Part shown: one piece after another, positions 1-11,030 of the stretch
Layout: every line of letters begins with the position of its first letter
Numbering within the stretch: position 1 is the stretch's first letter
Assembly: GCA_963970005.1 (NCBI GenBank)
Contig: CAXAMN010021284.1
Coordinates: 141,694-205,693 of the forward strand
Source of the DNA: Durusdinium trenchii
Lineage: Eukaryota; Sar; Dinophyceae; Suessiales; Symbiodiniaceae
DNA length: 64,000 nucleotides
Direction: 5' to 3'
Program-made: the position numbers and the translations under genes
Notes under the pieces: model-generated
What the model saw: only the letters and a program-made list of their open reading frames with translations
The model's database searches: none
What the model was told of the DNA's origin: nothing

Positions 1-700
1 TCCACCGATTGATATATTCATACACACGCCGATATGAAGCATTTGCGTCGATTGACGCGAGCAGAAGAGTCTGCCTCCTTTAGCTGTGCCTTAAATGCTG
101 TTGAGTCAAGGTACCTCAGAACAAAAAGGTTTGGTATACTAGAAAGCCTCACAATGCCCATGTTCAACTTTCATCATGAGGAGTAGGAGTGGAGCTGTTC
201 CGTGGTTTGGGTCCTTTCTTCGCTCGGTTGTTGGTTCTGGTTTCAGCTAGTTCTCAGGAGAGCCTTTTAAGAAGGCCTTTTCTGACTCAGAGACGTTTCG
301 AGATTCTTTGGAGAATGTCTTTGGTCATTGGACTTGCTTTGTGTGTTTTTGTTGCAACTTCTTGCCTGTCTAGTTCACTACAGTCAAGGGAATTGAGTCG
401 AACTGAGTTTGCGCACAGCCTAGAGGACTATGCTGAAAAATCCAACAAAGACTTTGATCGTGGTCGCGCCAAAGTCTCGCCATCCATCCAACCAACATTG
501 CAGATCCACTGTTCACCTCAAACTCGACTGGCCAAGATATCCCTAGGCAACTTCGATCTGCGTGCCCAGCGAAACCTTCCCACCACGCTTTGCCAGCAAG
601 AAGCCAAGCTGCGTAGAGCTCCACGCTCCACACACACACACATGTACAAATTATATAAGGTGTAATAAAGTCAGCGCGTGTAGAAACACTACCACAACCA
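1..700. other. No gene recognised
   Basis: Open frames here are short and contain no motif I recognise. There is a short CA run near 630-642. I see no splice-flanked frame that matches the exon families found further right. Confidence 0.5.
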
Positions 701-1864
701 TGACCTGTGCCAAAGAAAGAACCTGGTTCATAGTGCCCTCTATTCCCCATGGCTCGTTGTGACAACATCAGTTGATCAACACCATCTTTGCAAGAGTCGT
801 TTGCATATTCGTGCATACAGCAGAGGAAGAGTTTTATCCATAATTCTCCATCGCCGAGAAAGGTCGAAATGCTTTCCCTCTTGGAACTGGGGCTAAGAAG
901 CTTAGCCGAGCTTACTTATAAGACCGCATTCTTGAACACTGAGTTTGCTTTTCTTTGCAACAACTTGTTTGAATGTATGAAATTCTGCAAACTGGCTGTG
1001 TTCTACTCTTCAAGCGCAGGCCCCTACCTTGCGCTCCGATCGAAGCAGCAGAGCCAACAGTCTTGCCAAGGAGCTGATGTTTCTTCGAGTCGCAGGTTGT
1101 GCAAAAAGACATTTGTATGTAGATGAACCCAAACAGGTCTTGACAATGAAAACGAAGCAGCAGAGCCAGTCCTTTCTCGAAGGAGCCGAAGTTTTTGTTT
1201 GGGTCATGAGTGTGAGCAATCAGGTTTGGATGCTTTATAGCATTTTCACGGTTGCGCATATTGACCGGTCAATCTTCCGAACAGTTCTGGTGAAATCTTT
1301 CATTCTTGAAATATGCGGAGTGAAGAGCCTGCTGGCTATTTCGTGGGAGATTTCCTTTCTTCAATGTCAGTGTGTTCGAAAGATGAAACAGGAGCAGAAG
1401 CACTGCCGGAACCATTGGACGACCATGACCTGTTCCAAAGAATGAACATGGTTCATAATGCCCTCTCTATTCCCCATGCCTGGTTGGGACAGCATAAGTT
1501 GAGCAGCACATTCTTTGCAAGAGCCGTTTGCAGAATCGTCCATACAGCAGAGGACAAGTTTCATCCATGTTCCATCGCCGAGACAATTTGAACAACATTC
1601 CCATTTAAGCACTGGGGCTAAGAAGCTCAGACAAGCTTAACTTGTAAGATATCGTGCTTGAACCCTGAGTTTGCTGCTCCAAAAGTCGATTGCATGTTCT
1701 GCTTGTTTCAGCGCAGGTTTTTACGACCTTGGCAAAATTGAGCACTCGAAGCAGCAGAGCCAGTCCTTTCTCGAAGGAGCTGATGTTTTTGTTGGGTCAT
1801 GAGTGCGAGCAATCAGGTTTGGATGTTTGATAGAATTTTCAAGGTTGCGCACATTGACCGGTTC
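701..1864. repeat. Diverged tandem duplication
   Basis: The stretch at about 701-955 recurs at about 1424-1680. Both begin near ACCATGACCTGT, share TTCCCCATG, CATACAGCAGAGGA and TGGGGCTAAGAAGC, and end near TGAGTTTGCT. A second motif follows each: GAAGCAGCAGAGCC plus CTCGAAGGAGC, GGGTCATGAGTG and CAATCAGGTTTGGATG at 1150-1271 and 1745-1864, with a shorter third version near 1040-1080. Neither block has a convincing frame, so this reads as duplicated intronic or decayed gene sequence next to the LRR exon array. Confidence 0.6.
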
Positions 1865-2476
1865 TTCGTTTGACTGCTGTCTTGCTGCGACGATTTCATG
1901 CTTGTAGTGGCTCCGGCTGAACATGTGAAGATTCTTTTGGTCTCAACGACAGCCCCAAACCAAATGCACTTGCCAGTTTACCCTGGAAAATTGTTTCCCA
2001 AAGGCCCCAATTTTCGCAGCAACACTCGTGGTTGCCCATGGCTCACTTCCTGGAGATGAGCGTAAAACAGGTGGCTTTCACTGGCTACCACGAAAGGAAT
2101 TACCAGCAGGTCGTTCAAAGAACTTGGATCCAGGTGTCACATCCTAAAAGCTGGAAGTCTTTTAAAGCTGGAGCGGTCGTTGGTTGAATCAAGTTGTAGT
2201 TTCTTGAAACCCAATCTTTCAACGTTTTAACTACTGTGTCTGTAACATAGCTCTCATTGCTTCGAACGTGGAACTCTTTTAAAGAGCAAGACAAGGAGGA
2301 GCAGGAGGGTGAAACAGCGAGCGCAACGGGTTGGCTCCCTGATAAGAAAGCTTTTTGTCACCAAATACACAATTTTGTTTTGATCCTAAAATATGCTAGA
2401 ATTGCAAATTAGACAGACAATAAACATGTGCTCAAGAAGTTCTAAGGTTTCACAACAGCTCTTGCCCATTTTGCAG
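1865..2476. other. No gene recognised
   Basis: Nothing identifiable. This is the presumed upstream or intron sequence before the first recognisable exon at 2477. Confidence 0.4.
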
Positions 2477-2607
2477 GCTCGACAACCTGAAGAGAAGATG
2501 CTGGTGGTGCCCTTCCTGCGCCAATGCGGCGAGGAATGGCTGCGTCTGAAGAAGGACCAATGCACTGGCTGGGCAATCCTGGCACCAGGGCCAAAACCAA
2601 CCCCCTG
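2477..2607 (+). CDS. Exon type A, copy 1, of LRR-family gene array
   Basis: A TTTTGCAG acceptor at 2469-2476 precedes an open frame containing PEEKML...FLRQCGEEWLRLKKD. It ends in a consensus-like donor, CCCTG|GTAGGT, at 2607/2608. The same exon type recurs at 10935, where EKVLSFFQQCGLALLNED aligns with it: the EK-L, F-QCG and L core is shared and both start in phase 0. I do not recognise the domain. Its neighbours are leucine-rich-repeat exons on the same strand, so I infer it is the flanking part of that gene family. It may be real coding sequence or a relic, because a full chain of compatible exons cannot be assembled. Confidence 0.45.
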
Positions 2608-3342
2608 GTAGGTCAACGGAGACTGCACTGTTCATTGTTTGGACGTAGGGGCGTTTGTGAACACGTGGGCTTTTGCATGTGGGAGCTTTTGTGAACACGA
2701 GGTGCCAACCCTGGAACCAACCATCTACAGGTGCGCCGTTTTCATTTTTGGAACTCACTGAAAACCAAGCTTCGCGACGATGTGCGCATGCTGCTGTGGT
2801 GCGGCTTATACTGATCGAACATTCCACCGACAAGCGATGACTGATTTATAAGATAAGTGCTAAGTGATAAGGACCAACGGATCTTATGTTCGCAACAGGC
2901 ACTGCATGAACTTTCAGGTTTCGGAAGACTCGAAAGCAAGACTCTGTAGAATTAACAATATTTAAAGGCTTATGATTATGCCGAACAGCGGACCAGCAGA
3001 TGCCAGCAGGCAGTTCTGGGACACGCACTCTTCAGACCTTTGCTGTCACTTGCATGCATGCATGTATGCATGTATGTATGTATGTATGTTTGTTTGTTTG
3101 TTTGTTTGTATGTTTGTTTGCCTGTACGCTATAAATATGGACGTACGTACGTAATGCATTGCCATGCATTGTAGAGTATTTGTACTTGTAATGCATTGCC
3201 ATGGGAATTGTTTGGCAAGTTCGCTGTGACAGCTGACCTTATCAGGAACACGTCGGGCGCCCGTTCCACGCGCTCACCGGTTCCGTTCATGGTCCAGACT
3301 CCTGGTTGGCGGTGCGTCAGATTTTCCAGCAGTCTCCGATAG
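2608..3342. other. Intron-like stretch with microsatellite
   Basis: No coding signal seen. A TGCATG/TGTATG/TGTTTG tetranucleotide run lies at 3051-3120. The CATTGCCATG motif is repeated near 3160 and 3192. Confidence 0.5.
3051..3120. repeat. Tetranucleotide microsatellite
   Basis: The run changes gradually from TGCATGCATG to TGTATG and then TGTTTG units. This is typical slippage-generated simple sequence. Confidence 0.9.
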
Positions 3343-3406
3343 GACGACGTGAAGCCGGACGATGTCTTCTTGAAGACAATGCAAGCCATTGAGGGCCAGG
3401 ACAAGG
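3343..3406 (+). CDS. Exon type B, copy 1, of LRR-family gene array
   Basis: The frame after a GATAG acceptor reads DDVKPDDVFLKTMQAIEGQD. It ends at AAGG|GTGATT with a phase-1 GT donor. It aligns with DDLNLDDRFFKAIMAIEGED at 11364 and with the AAIEGQDQG version at 8051. Three dispersed copies with the same splice context suggest one repeated exon. AIEGQD is the most conserved part. The function is unknown. Sequence downstream of this copy (to about 3660) is also duplicated downstream of copy 2 (to about 8380). Confidence 0.5.
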
Positions 3407-3660
3407 GTGATTGCCGCGCCAGTCCATGGGCCAGGAATCTTGTCCATGCATGCGCAAATAAACCGGGCAGCCTCTGAGTCAATTTTTGTGGTTCCATATC
3501 TTGTGGCAAAAGTGATGGCCACGATTGAAGGACGAGCAAACGGCGTTAACCGAGATGCTAGTCAAGGTGGGCAAGGTCGTCGCGTGTCAGGACTTGCAAA
3601 CACAATTGGGTCGCAGGAGGAACTGTTCCATTGTAAGAACAAGGTAGGTCACCCTGAAGA
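3407..3660. repeat. Intronic block duplicated at 8106-8380
   Basis: ATATCTTGTGG..., GGCCACGATTGAAGGA and CGAAGATGCTATGCAAGGTGG-like strings are shared with 8240-8330 in the same order. The two exon-B copies at 3343 and 8051 were therefore duplicated together with their downstream DNA. Confidence 0.5.
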
Positions 3661-4090
3661 TTGAATCCTCAAAGCCCAGCTCCGAGATTAAATGGGAAGG
3701 ACAAAATAAGACAAATGTTTGTTTCATGCTGAAAAAAGTGGTGCCGCAAATGGTTCACGATGTCATGATAGTTGAAACACGTTCAAACACGCATTGCGGC
3801 CTAGATGCATTGCAACAAGCAACAAACAAAAAGGCCCATATCCCCATGCACCCTCGCTTGGGAACGAACAGGAACAGATCACCGCAGTCAAGAACAAATT
3901 ACATTACTTCGAGTGATCCCCACCATTGACATTTCAATCATTTGGTTTCATGCCATGGTGAGGAGCATGTTGCCGTGATCGTGAGTTTTTCTTTTAGGTC
4001 CTCGGGTTTGGGATTGCTACTTTAGTGTTGGGGAGTTCGCGTCGAGGTGTCGCCAGCGACCCTGTGACCGTGACCACCTGCCACGCAGAA
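3661..4090. other. No gene recognised
   Basis: Nothing beyond short uninformative frames. Confidence 0.4.
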
Positions 4091-4124
4091 TGCAACACAC
4101 ACACACAAAGAGGTATATAACTAT

Positions 4125-4620
4125 ATTGTTGTGGTTGTGTGTTTGTGGTTGTGTTTTTGTGGTTGCGTTTGAGTGTTGTGGTTGTGTGCTGTGGTTGTGT
4201 GTCGTGGTTGTGTGCTGTGGTTGTGTGTGGTGTGTTGTGGCTGTGTGTTTATGGTGGTGCTTGTGGTTTCTGTCTTTGTGGCTGTGTGCTGGTGGCCGGC
4301 TGCGTGTTTGTGATTGTGCTTGTGTTTGTGGTTGTGTGTTTGTAACTGCGTGTTTGTCGTTTGTGTGTTTGTGATTGCGTGTTTGTGGTTTGTGTGTTTG
4401 TGGTTGTGGTGTTTGTGGGTGTGCGTTTGTGATGGTGTTTTTTGGTTGTGTTTGTAGCTGTGTGTTTGAAAGTTGTGTGCTTGTGGTTGTGTGTTTGTGA
4501 TTGCGTGCTTGTGATTGTGCTCGTGGTTTGTCTGTTTGTGGCCGTGCTTTGTGCTTTTGTTTGGCTGGTTGTGTATATACTGTGTATTGTGCTTTTGTAG
4601 CTATGTTGTGGGGTTGTGTG
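4125..4620. repeat. TG-rich simple/minisatellite DNA
   Basis: Degenerate GTGGTTGTGTGTTTGTG units run for about 500 bp. The long minus-strand frame across it (Thr/His/Gln-rich) is a by-product of the repeat and is not called as a gene. Confidence 0.85.
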
Positions 4621-4640
4621 TTGAGGTGCAGTAGTCTCAG

Positions 4641-4940
4641 TAGTGCCCACTGCGATCTGGCACTTGCGGCTGAGGTCCGGTAGTGCCCGCTGCGATCTGG
4701 CACTTGCGGTTGAGGTCCGGTAGTGCCCACTGCGATCTGGCACTTGCTGTTGAGGTATAGTGTCCACTGCGATCTGGCCCTTGCGGTGGAGGTCCGGTTC
4801 TGGTCCTTGCGGTTGAGGTCCGGTGTAGTGCCCACTGCGATCTGGCGCTTGCTGTCGAGGTCCGGCAGTGCCCACTGCGATCTGGCGCTTGTGCTTGAGG
4901 TCCGTAAGTGCCAACTGCGATCTGGAGCTTGCGGTTGAGG
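4641..4940. repeat. 40-bp minisatellite, about eight units
   Basis: Units begin TAGTGCCCACTGCGATCTGG and continue CACTTGCGGTTGAGGTCCGG, with starts at 4641, 4681 and 4721 (exact 40-bp spacing). Later units have small deletions and substitutions (about 4760, 4828, 4868 and 4908). The TGCGATCTGG core is the best-kept part. Confidence 0.9.
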
Positions 4941-5249
4941 TCGGGTGGCCCACTGTGATGCTGTTGAGGCGGCGAGGAGCAGGAGGAGAGGAGCAGGCGG
5001 AAGAGGAGAAGAGCTCTGATAAACTCTCTCAACATCTCTCAACCCTCACCTGGCAGGTGGGGAGCCAACCATTTTGTGCCCAACCTTGTGCAACTGTCGA
5101 CCTGTCGTAACTAGGTGGCTGTTCTTACTCAATAAGACTTCTGTCAGACATTCTTTGTGCCCCCGTGCAGCAGCAAAAGCAACGCCTTATAACTTAGGAC
5201 TCACGACCTTAATCCGTGAAAATTTGTTTGTCGTTGCTTCCAGTACAGC

Positions 5250-5507
5250 TTGAGCCATGAAGCAGTATGTATCAGTATGTCAACAACAACGGTCGAGTTC
5301 AGAAACTGGGCGGTGTTCACGTTTGACTTCACGTTTTGGCAAAAGAAGTCGTCGTCGGGAAGTCAGGAGACGACGTTGGTCTTGGCAAAAATTGACCTCA
5401 GGGATGTACAAGCCAAGGACCAGGGCCTTGTGCGGCGGGACTTTCTCGTTCAAGAGGCAGGTATGAAATGTCCAGTTGAGTCAATGACCCGAACAACCTT
5501 GTTTTGA
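5250..5507 (+). CDS. Possible LRR-like exon (type C, copy 1)
   Basis: An 85-codon frame contains TLVLAKIDLRDVQAKDQG, which has the spacing of a leucine-rich-repeat strand (L-L-IDL). It lies between exon B and a clear LRR exon, the position taken by ELDLSNMELGDEEAEV in the second cycle near 9000. The alternative is a chance frame. Boundaries are not defined. Confidence 0.25.
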   Translation: MSHEAVCISMSTTTVEFRNWAVFTFDFTFWQKKSSSGSQETTLVLAKIDLRDVQAKDQGLVRRDFLVQEAGMKCPVESMTRTTLF

Positions 5508-5691
5508 ATCTTGTGCTGTGGTCCTTCGTCTCCTTGGGATGATTTCGGCCGGTGATTTTTCCAAGGATAGATCCAAGGTAGATCCAAGGCCAAGTGCCTT
5601 AGAGTCATGATCTATTGCCCAAAACTGTTGAACAATAGATCCGCCACCGCTAGGGAACAACCCCTTTGGTGCCTAATGCTCTATCCTCGTG

Positions 5692-5817
5692 CGGAAAAAA
5701 TGGCAGGAGCTGGCTAAGGCCGTGTGTGGACTGCTCAAGCTCAGCAAAGTGCAAATCATCGACCTGCATGGAAACAACATTGGCCCTCCTGGCCTGAAGG
5801 CCTTTGTTCCGTTTTGG
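5692..5817 (+). CDS. Leucine-rich-repeat exon (type D, copy 1)
   Basis: The frame reads WQELAKAVCGLLKLSKVQ followed by IIDLHGNNIGPPGLKAFV. The pattern L-xx-A-VxxLLxLxxV-xIIDLxxNNIGxxGLKA is the RNase-inhibitor type of leucine-rich repeat (about 28 residues, LxxNxIGxxG core). Such repeats form protein-binding horseshoe surfaces. It is matched by exon D copy 2 near 9200 (DVHVITLCNNKIGLDGLKAI). Flanking splice sites are not certain, and the surrounding frame closes at 5871. Confidence 0.55.
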
Positions 5818-5871
5818 GCTCGCCACACGGCTCACTCCAAAAGGCTCCAGAAACGCGAGCGATCTGATTGA

Positions 5872-6399
5872 ACTGTCTAAAACAAGAGGCCTTAAGCCTT
5901 ACGCTCCTCATTTCTCCGGACAGAAACATTTTTTGGAGTCAGATGCCTCTCCTTCGGAAATTGTGGAGCAGTCGCAGAGTGTGTGCAATTTGCATGTGAT
6001 GGAAATTGAATGAAGAAGGGACGGACAAACATTGCATATGAAATTATAGATTTCAACTAACTTTGTCTTATTTGCGTTGGCCGAGAACTGTAAGTGTGAG
6101 TAGATGTGAGTAGCACTGGAGTGACACTCAGACTATACATGTATATGTGTTTCTCCTTTAGGTTGAGCGAGCATTTGCTCACAGTTGTGCTATAGCGTTT
6201 GATAGCGTTCACTGCTAAACGTAGTGGAGGTGAGATTGTCCATAGTCGTTCCTTCACTTGGTTGGCGTAAATCTTGCCGTGGATGGTTGCAATGCATTTG
6301 CTGTGGTCCATGACATTGGGGAAGGTGATCCTATGATCCAGAATTGATTCATTCATATTTTTGGGAGGGCTTGAAACCAGCAACCAGTTTTGTCACCAG
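5872..6399. other. Intron-like, nothing recognised
   Basis: No motif or repeat seen. Confidence 0.4.
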
Positions 6400-6504
6400 G
6401 CATTGGCCAAGGCGGTGTCCCAGAACAACAAGATAAAGAAGCTCTACATATTCAGCGAACGTTTGAGCTACGAGCCTTTCGAAGAGCAGCTGTCATCGGT
6501 TTAA
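6400..6504 (+). CDS. LRR-like exon (type E, copy 1)
   Basis: A TGTCACCAG acceptor at 6391-6399 is followed in phase 0 by ALAKAVSQNNKIKKLYIFSE. The same exon at 10600 reads ALATAVTKNQALKKLHIFS. The ALA-AV-xN-xLKKLxI pattern is the helix and strand of an RNase-inhibitor-type leucine-rich repeat. The frame ends at a TAA at 6502-6504. A donor before it is not identified, so this may be a terminal or decayed exon. Confidence 0.5.
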   Translation, partial: ALAKAVSQNNKIKKLYIFSERLSYEPFEEQLSSV

Positions 6505-8040
6505 TCAGTTTGTTGTTCTTCTGGACCAACCGTTTGAATGATTGACAAGTGGCTGCTTCAGCTTTTCAAGCGCAGGACTTGGCAGAAAGTGAAGTCAGCA
6601 CGACAAAGGAGCTTCTACTTGTTTGGGTGATGAGTGAGAGCTTCGTTACGCTGTCATTATTTGCATGCACCCAGCTGGACTACACGTTGCTCCGCTCTTC
6701 TCCCTACTAATGATTTCTATGCCCCTTCTTTCAATGTGTCTGTGCGCCTTGAAGTCATAGGTCTTCTACGGATTAAGAGCATTCGTCATTTTCATTTTTC
6801 CATTTCCAGCAGGGGGAGCACCCATAGACTTGACTGGTGATCCAACGAAGACGGTCAAGCTCCGCGCTGATATGTTGCTTGATCAGCCAGACGTACCTGC
6901 GCTCAATTGATGCTATTTCCTTCCGGGTCCTGCTTCTTCCCTGGAGCAAGACGAGAAGCCGTCGCATCCATTATGCATTCGACAGGCATGCGCTCGGTGC
7001 TCGGTCGTCGGAAACTGTTGGCTTCTTTTGCGCTTGGAGACTTAGTGCATCTTAGTGCCTTGGATATTTCCTCCAGTTCAGGATGCTTGGACACCGCTGC
7101 ATGTTTTACTCAGGCTTTCCGTCTACCTAGGCTTGCGTGGGGAACTCTAGTCGTGCGATCTAACCCTTGGACTCATAGGCAGCATCTTGGTCTTTATTTT
7201 CAGAATGCAGGGGGGCCTCGTTGTTCATGCATTTAGCAGCCCAACCAAGAGGCTTGTGTATTGAATGCTGATATCGTTGAGGATTCTCCGTGCACCTGCG
7301 CGATGAACGGAGAACTTCCCACTTGGTCCCTGCTTCTCATTAGAACAAGGTCTTGGCTTCGGTTTTGCAGTTAAAGTGCCAATGAGCTCGGTGGATTTGT
7401 TCTCGTCCTTCTGCGTTGCATCCTGAACTGTTGCTTTTTGACATGTTTGGACTCGGACCACATTGGGTACCACCTGTTCATTTATGCCCTTTGGATTACT
7501 TAGATGATTCCTTTGCTGCTTTGAGCGTGCTGGGATAACATCGGGGCGCACTCACACACTCTGCATGTGTTTCCGGCCTTGGACTTCTACCTTCGCCTTT
7601 TCCTCTGCTATTTTTTTCCGCCCATACATGGCAAGCCCGGTAGCTGAGCCATTGTGCCTGCGCACCGTTTATGCTGGAGTAGCGTTGGAAACAATCACAT
7701 TGCAAAAACTGGAGGGTTTGAAAGTGCTTCATGTCGTCCTCAATATTTGGATTTTGTACAGTCTGGTCAGGCTTTGGTAAGTTGGTCCGAGTCTTCAGGA
7801 CAGCGAAACACCGAGCGAAACACTGGTGAAGTTTATGAGACGATGCGGCAAAGCATTGCGCAAGAATGGGAAGACCGGCAAGACTGGCAACCGTGACAAG
7901 AAAGGCACGTGGGTTTTGGTGAGTATTTGTTTGACAAGTTGAGGAAAGGTCCTGCCAGATGTTTTGAGGATTCTGTGAAGGTCCCTTCTCGTTCCTGTCA
8001 GCCTAATGTGATGCATAGTTACTAGTTTGTACCATTGCAG
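6505..8040. other. Long stretch without recognised gene
   Basis: Near 6550-6640 there is a weak copy of the GGAGC...TTGTTTGGGTGATGAGTG motif also found at 1180-1215 and 1775-1810. Otherwise there are only short frames and no motif. Confidence 0.4.
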
Positions 8041-8050
8041 CTAAGGCAAG

Positions 8051-8105
8051 GTTTCGTGGGATGTTTTTTCAAGGGTCATTGCAGCCATCGAGGGCCAGGA
8101 CCAGG
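8051..8105 (+). CDS. Exon type B, copy 2, of LRR-family gene array
   Basis: The frame reads VSWDVFSRVIAAIEGQDQG and ends CAGG|GTGACA with the same phase-1 GT donor as copy 1 at 3343. The N-terminal half has diverged and an upstream in-frame TAA (8042-8044) lies just before the proposed GCAAG acceptor. The copy may therefore be partly decayed. Confidence 0.4.
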
Positions 8106-8920
8106 GTGACACACAAGTCAGTTCTTGGTGTCCAGAAGAGATCAGAAGAGATGTTCAATATCACTGCCTTGTCAGTCATTGCACCTGAAATTGTTTTCAT
8201 GCACAGGCATGCAATGCAACACCTGAATCAGTTTTCATTGCTCTATCTTGTGGTAGATGTGCTGACCGCGATTGAAGGAATCCAAGGTTGTGTTGTCGAA
8301 GATGCTATGCAAGGTGGCCATGGCTGTGGTGAACCAGGACTGTTTCAAAATTGCCTTGGAAATCTTGAGGCTTGAATGACTCAGATGTTGGCGAAGGTTG
8401 TTGCCAACTCGTAGGAGATTGGACCTTATTCCTCTGGCACAAGCATCAGGTCAACATGTCATTGCATAGCTATCCGAACACACCTTGCCTCAACAAGACG
8501 ACATCCACGACATCAACGTCTGGCACTTGGTGTGACAACATCAGGTGAAACATCCTCCACTTCGGAAGTCACAACATTAACCGATGTCGGTACACAACAC
8601 TTGTTGTTGTTCTTACGCGCTGCCCCATATGCCAGGAAAGCTGGCAGCTTGCTCATAACAAACTTGGTATAATATAGTTGTACTATATACATATATATAT
8701 ATCTTTATATGCATTTCTTTTGTGCCTTAATGCCCAGAGTGTCCAGCTTTTGTTATAATGCCTCTTTATGTAATTATCTCCCATGTTTGACATGACTGCA
8801 CGTGCACCTGTTGTGGGGCTTGACGCGTGCTTCTCTCAGGTGCAGCATTTAGGGAATCGATCTTTGTAGCTGGCTGCATTTGGCCTTGCAGTCTTAGTCT
8901 TGTCAGGCAGCTGACCTCCA
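8106..8920. other. Duplicated intronic DNA, then no recognised gene
   Basis: The first 275 bp resemble 3407-3660. The remainder holds only a TATA-rich patch at 8685-8710. Confidence 0.4.
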
Positions 8921-9357
8921 TGACCCACAGCTGGAATAGACCCCAACCAACTGCCCGCACTCCTCATGGCGAGCTCATGAGCTTCATTCAGGAGAATGAG
9001 CTGGACCTGTCGAACATGGAACTTGGCGACGAGGAGGCTGAGGTCCATTATCTGCCTGTCGAAACCCAACAGTTTGTAGATGTTTGGCGTATTATTGTTC
9101 CTTTCCACTCTGCAAATGTTTGCTCTGCGAGCAATCTGAGGTTGACTATCAAAGCCAACTTGTCGGATTCCTGTCTTGGTCCGATGAACATCCGCTGCCA
9201 GGTGCTGTCGCAGGCAGTGCCTGGACTGCTCCAGATCAACGATGTGCATGTCATCACCCTTTGCAACAATAAGATTGGCCTCGATGGCCTCAAGGCGATC
9301 AATCTTTTGACATATAGGCATGTCATCTCTGAAGCTTCAAACCAACACTTTCTATGA
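8827..9357 (+). CDS. LRR-family reading frame (exon types C and D, copy 2)
   Basis: One open frame of 176 codons contains two LRR-like segments. The first, about 8980-9035, reads MSFIQENELDLSNMELGDEE. The second, about 9200-9300, reads VLSQAVPGLLQINDVHVITL then CNNKIGLDGLKAI. Both fit the RNase-inhibitor repeat, and the second matches exon D copy 1 at 5692. The segment between them (about 9073-9195) lacks LRR spacing and could be an in-frame intron. A CGCTGCCAG acceptor precedes GTGCTGTCGCAG near 9200. I treat this as two exons of the same gene family rather than one exon. Confidence 0.5.
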   Translation: MLLSGAAFRESIFVAGCIWPCSLSLVRQLTSMTHSWNRPQPTARTPHGELMSFIQENELDLSNMELGDEEAEVHYLPVETQQFVDVWRIIVPFHSANVCSASNLRLTIKANLSDSCLGPMNIRCQVLSQAVPGLLQINDVHVITLCNNKIGLDGLKAINLLTYRHVISEASNQHFL

Positions 9358-10599
9358 AATACCCGAGCTAAGTGACTCAATGCGCGGGTTATGTTGTTGT
9401 TGTTGTTGTTGCTTGCTTTGAGTAGATGACACTTTGACTGCTAGACAGACTGCTAGACAACAAAGTGTTCTATCCTTTGACTCTGCAGTTCTAAAAATGT
9501 CTAGAGTGGTGGGGGCATATGATATCGATTGCATTGGCATTGTCAGATCATAGAAACACCAATAAGCAACGACTACCACAGATTCTGTGCCACATCAACG
9601 CGATGCGGAAGTTGGTTCCCGAGCCGATCAAGTTGATAAAGCTGCAACATCTCCTCTAAGCAATGTTTGGAACATATCAATATTTGGGATTTATAACTAT
9701 TGACTTTTCTCAAGCATGGCCCCCGATGGACTGAACAACACCTCACTTGAGTCCTAAGTTAGCCGAGTGTTGAGTTGTCCAATTGACACTTAGCAGGGCA
9801 AACTGCTTCCTTTGGCGTGCAGCTAAGCGGCGATCTAGATGACTTGCCAAAAGCGAGGTGGCGTTAGGTGTGAATCAGCTGACTTTTGATCTCAGTTCCA
9901 CCAGCCGAGTGGTGAGCTGACTAAGCTTTTGAGCTGAGCAGTGAAGCAGCTTAGCTACAAACAGTTAACCCACCATTCAGGTAGCTGAGAGCTTATTTAT
10001 TTGGCTCCACACTTTACTAGCTGGCAAGCTAGTTCTCCTTCAGCTAGTTCAAAGATTCAAAGGCTGGACAATTCACACTTCATCATCTCTCGCAACTCAC
10101 CCAAGTCTTGACTTGACTCCGAACTTCAGAGCCTGGCAAACTCACCTCGCAAGATCTTGCCAGCCCACCACTCAGCTGGCTGAATACTCCGTGTCTTCCA
10201 GCTGCTTCTAAACACTATATAAAGACATTCAAAGCAAAGCAAACACCAAGCATCTGCAGCAATAACTCACAACTTACACAAGTCGGAATGAGCGACTACC
10301 TCGCAACTAAATCAATTTAGTTTGCTTGGAACTGCTCTTGCAGAGATCAAAGTTGGCTTGATTGACACAACTTGATTGACTCATTGTTTCTTTCGAGCCA
10401 CAACGCTTAAGGTCTTAAAGTTGGTGAGTTGCTATGAGCTTCTTGTTTTTGTTGGAGGTTTGCATGGAGTGCGCGGGCTGGTGCGTTGTCAGTGTTGGCT
10501 GCAGTTCTTCGATGTCGCCTGCTGTTCTTTGTGTCCAGCATGTGACCCTTCAAACAAAAAAGGCAAATACATAGTCGCTTGGCGCACTTAAGTTGCTAG
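9358..10599. other. No gene recognised; GTT microsatellite
   Basis: A TGT/TTG trinucleotide run lies at 9392-9411. From about 9740 to 10320 the DNA is rich in AGCT/CAGCTGA strings but shows no ordered repeat or coding frame. Confidence 0.4.
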
Positions 10600-10710
10600 G
10601 CGCTGGCCACAGCTGTCACCAAGAACCAGGCTCTAAAGAAGCTGCACATCTTCAGCGCGGGTGGCAAGGCGGTCAGAGTTGGCGAGCGATGCATCCAGCT
10701 TTCCGAGTTG
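10600..10710 (+). CDS. LRR-like exon (type E, copy 2)
   Basis: A TTGCTAG acceptor at 10593-10599 is followed in phase 0 by ALATAVTKNQALKKLHIFSA and then GGKAVRVGERCIQLSE. It aligns with exon E copy 1 at 6400. The right end is uncertain: the frame stops about 20 nt further on, so a donor should lie near 10700-10720. Confidence 0.5.
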
Positions 10711-10934
10711 TGCATTCTAAGTTGCGTTTAGTTTGCCACCCTGCTTTTTGGACATGTCTCTCCCAAAGAATGCAACAAACACTTGCCTCAGAATCTGAAC
10801 CCCCAGCAACGAGCCTCATCAACTGAATGCTTCGGGTATACAACATGGACTCTCCTCAGGGTTTTGATGCTCATCAGCAACGAGCCTTTGACTGTTGAAC
10901 GGCCAACTAAATGCTTCATCCTGATGCCGTTCAG

Positions 10935-11030
10935 GGGAGTGACACGGCGGGCGAAAAGGTGCTAAGCTTCTTCCAGCAGTGCGGCCTGGCCTTGCTGAAC
11001 GAGGACCGTGGCGAGCGGCGACCGGCGACG
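10935..11030 (+). CDS. Exon type A, copy 2, of LRR-family gene array
   Basis: After a CCGTTCAG acceptor the frame reads GSDTAGEKVLSFFQQCGLAL and then LNEDRGERRPATAEIF. It is homologous to exon A copy 1 at 2477, in the same starting phase. The downstream boundary is not clear; the frame runs to a TGA near 11060. Domain unknown. Confidence 0.45.

Noticed and set aside
4017-5042. 341-codon minus-strand frame, Thr/His/Gln/Ser-rich
   Set aside because: It runs entirely over the TG-rich block and 40-bp minisatellite. Repetition of a unit without stops explains it.
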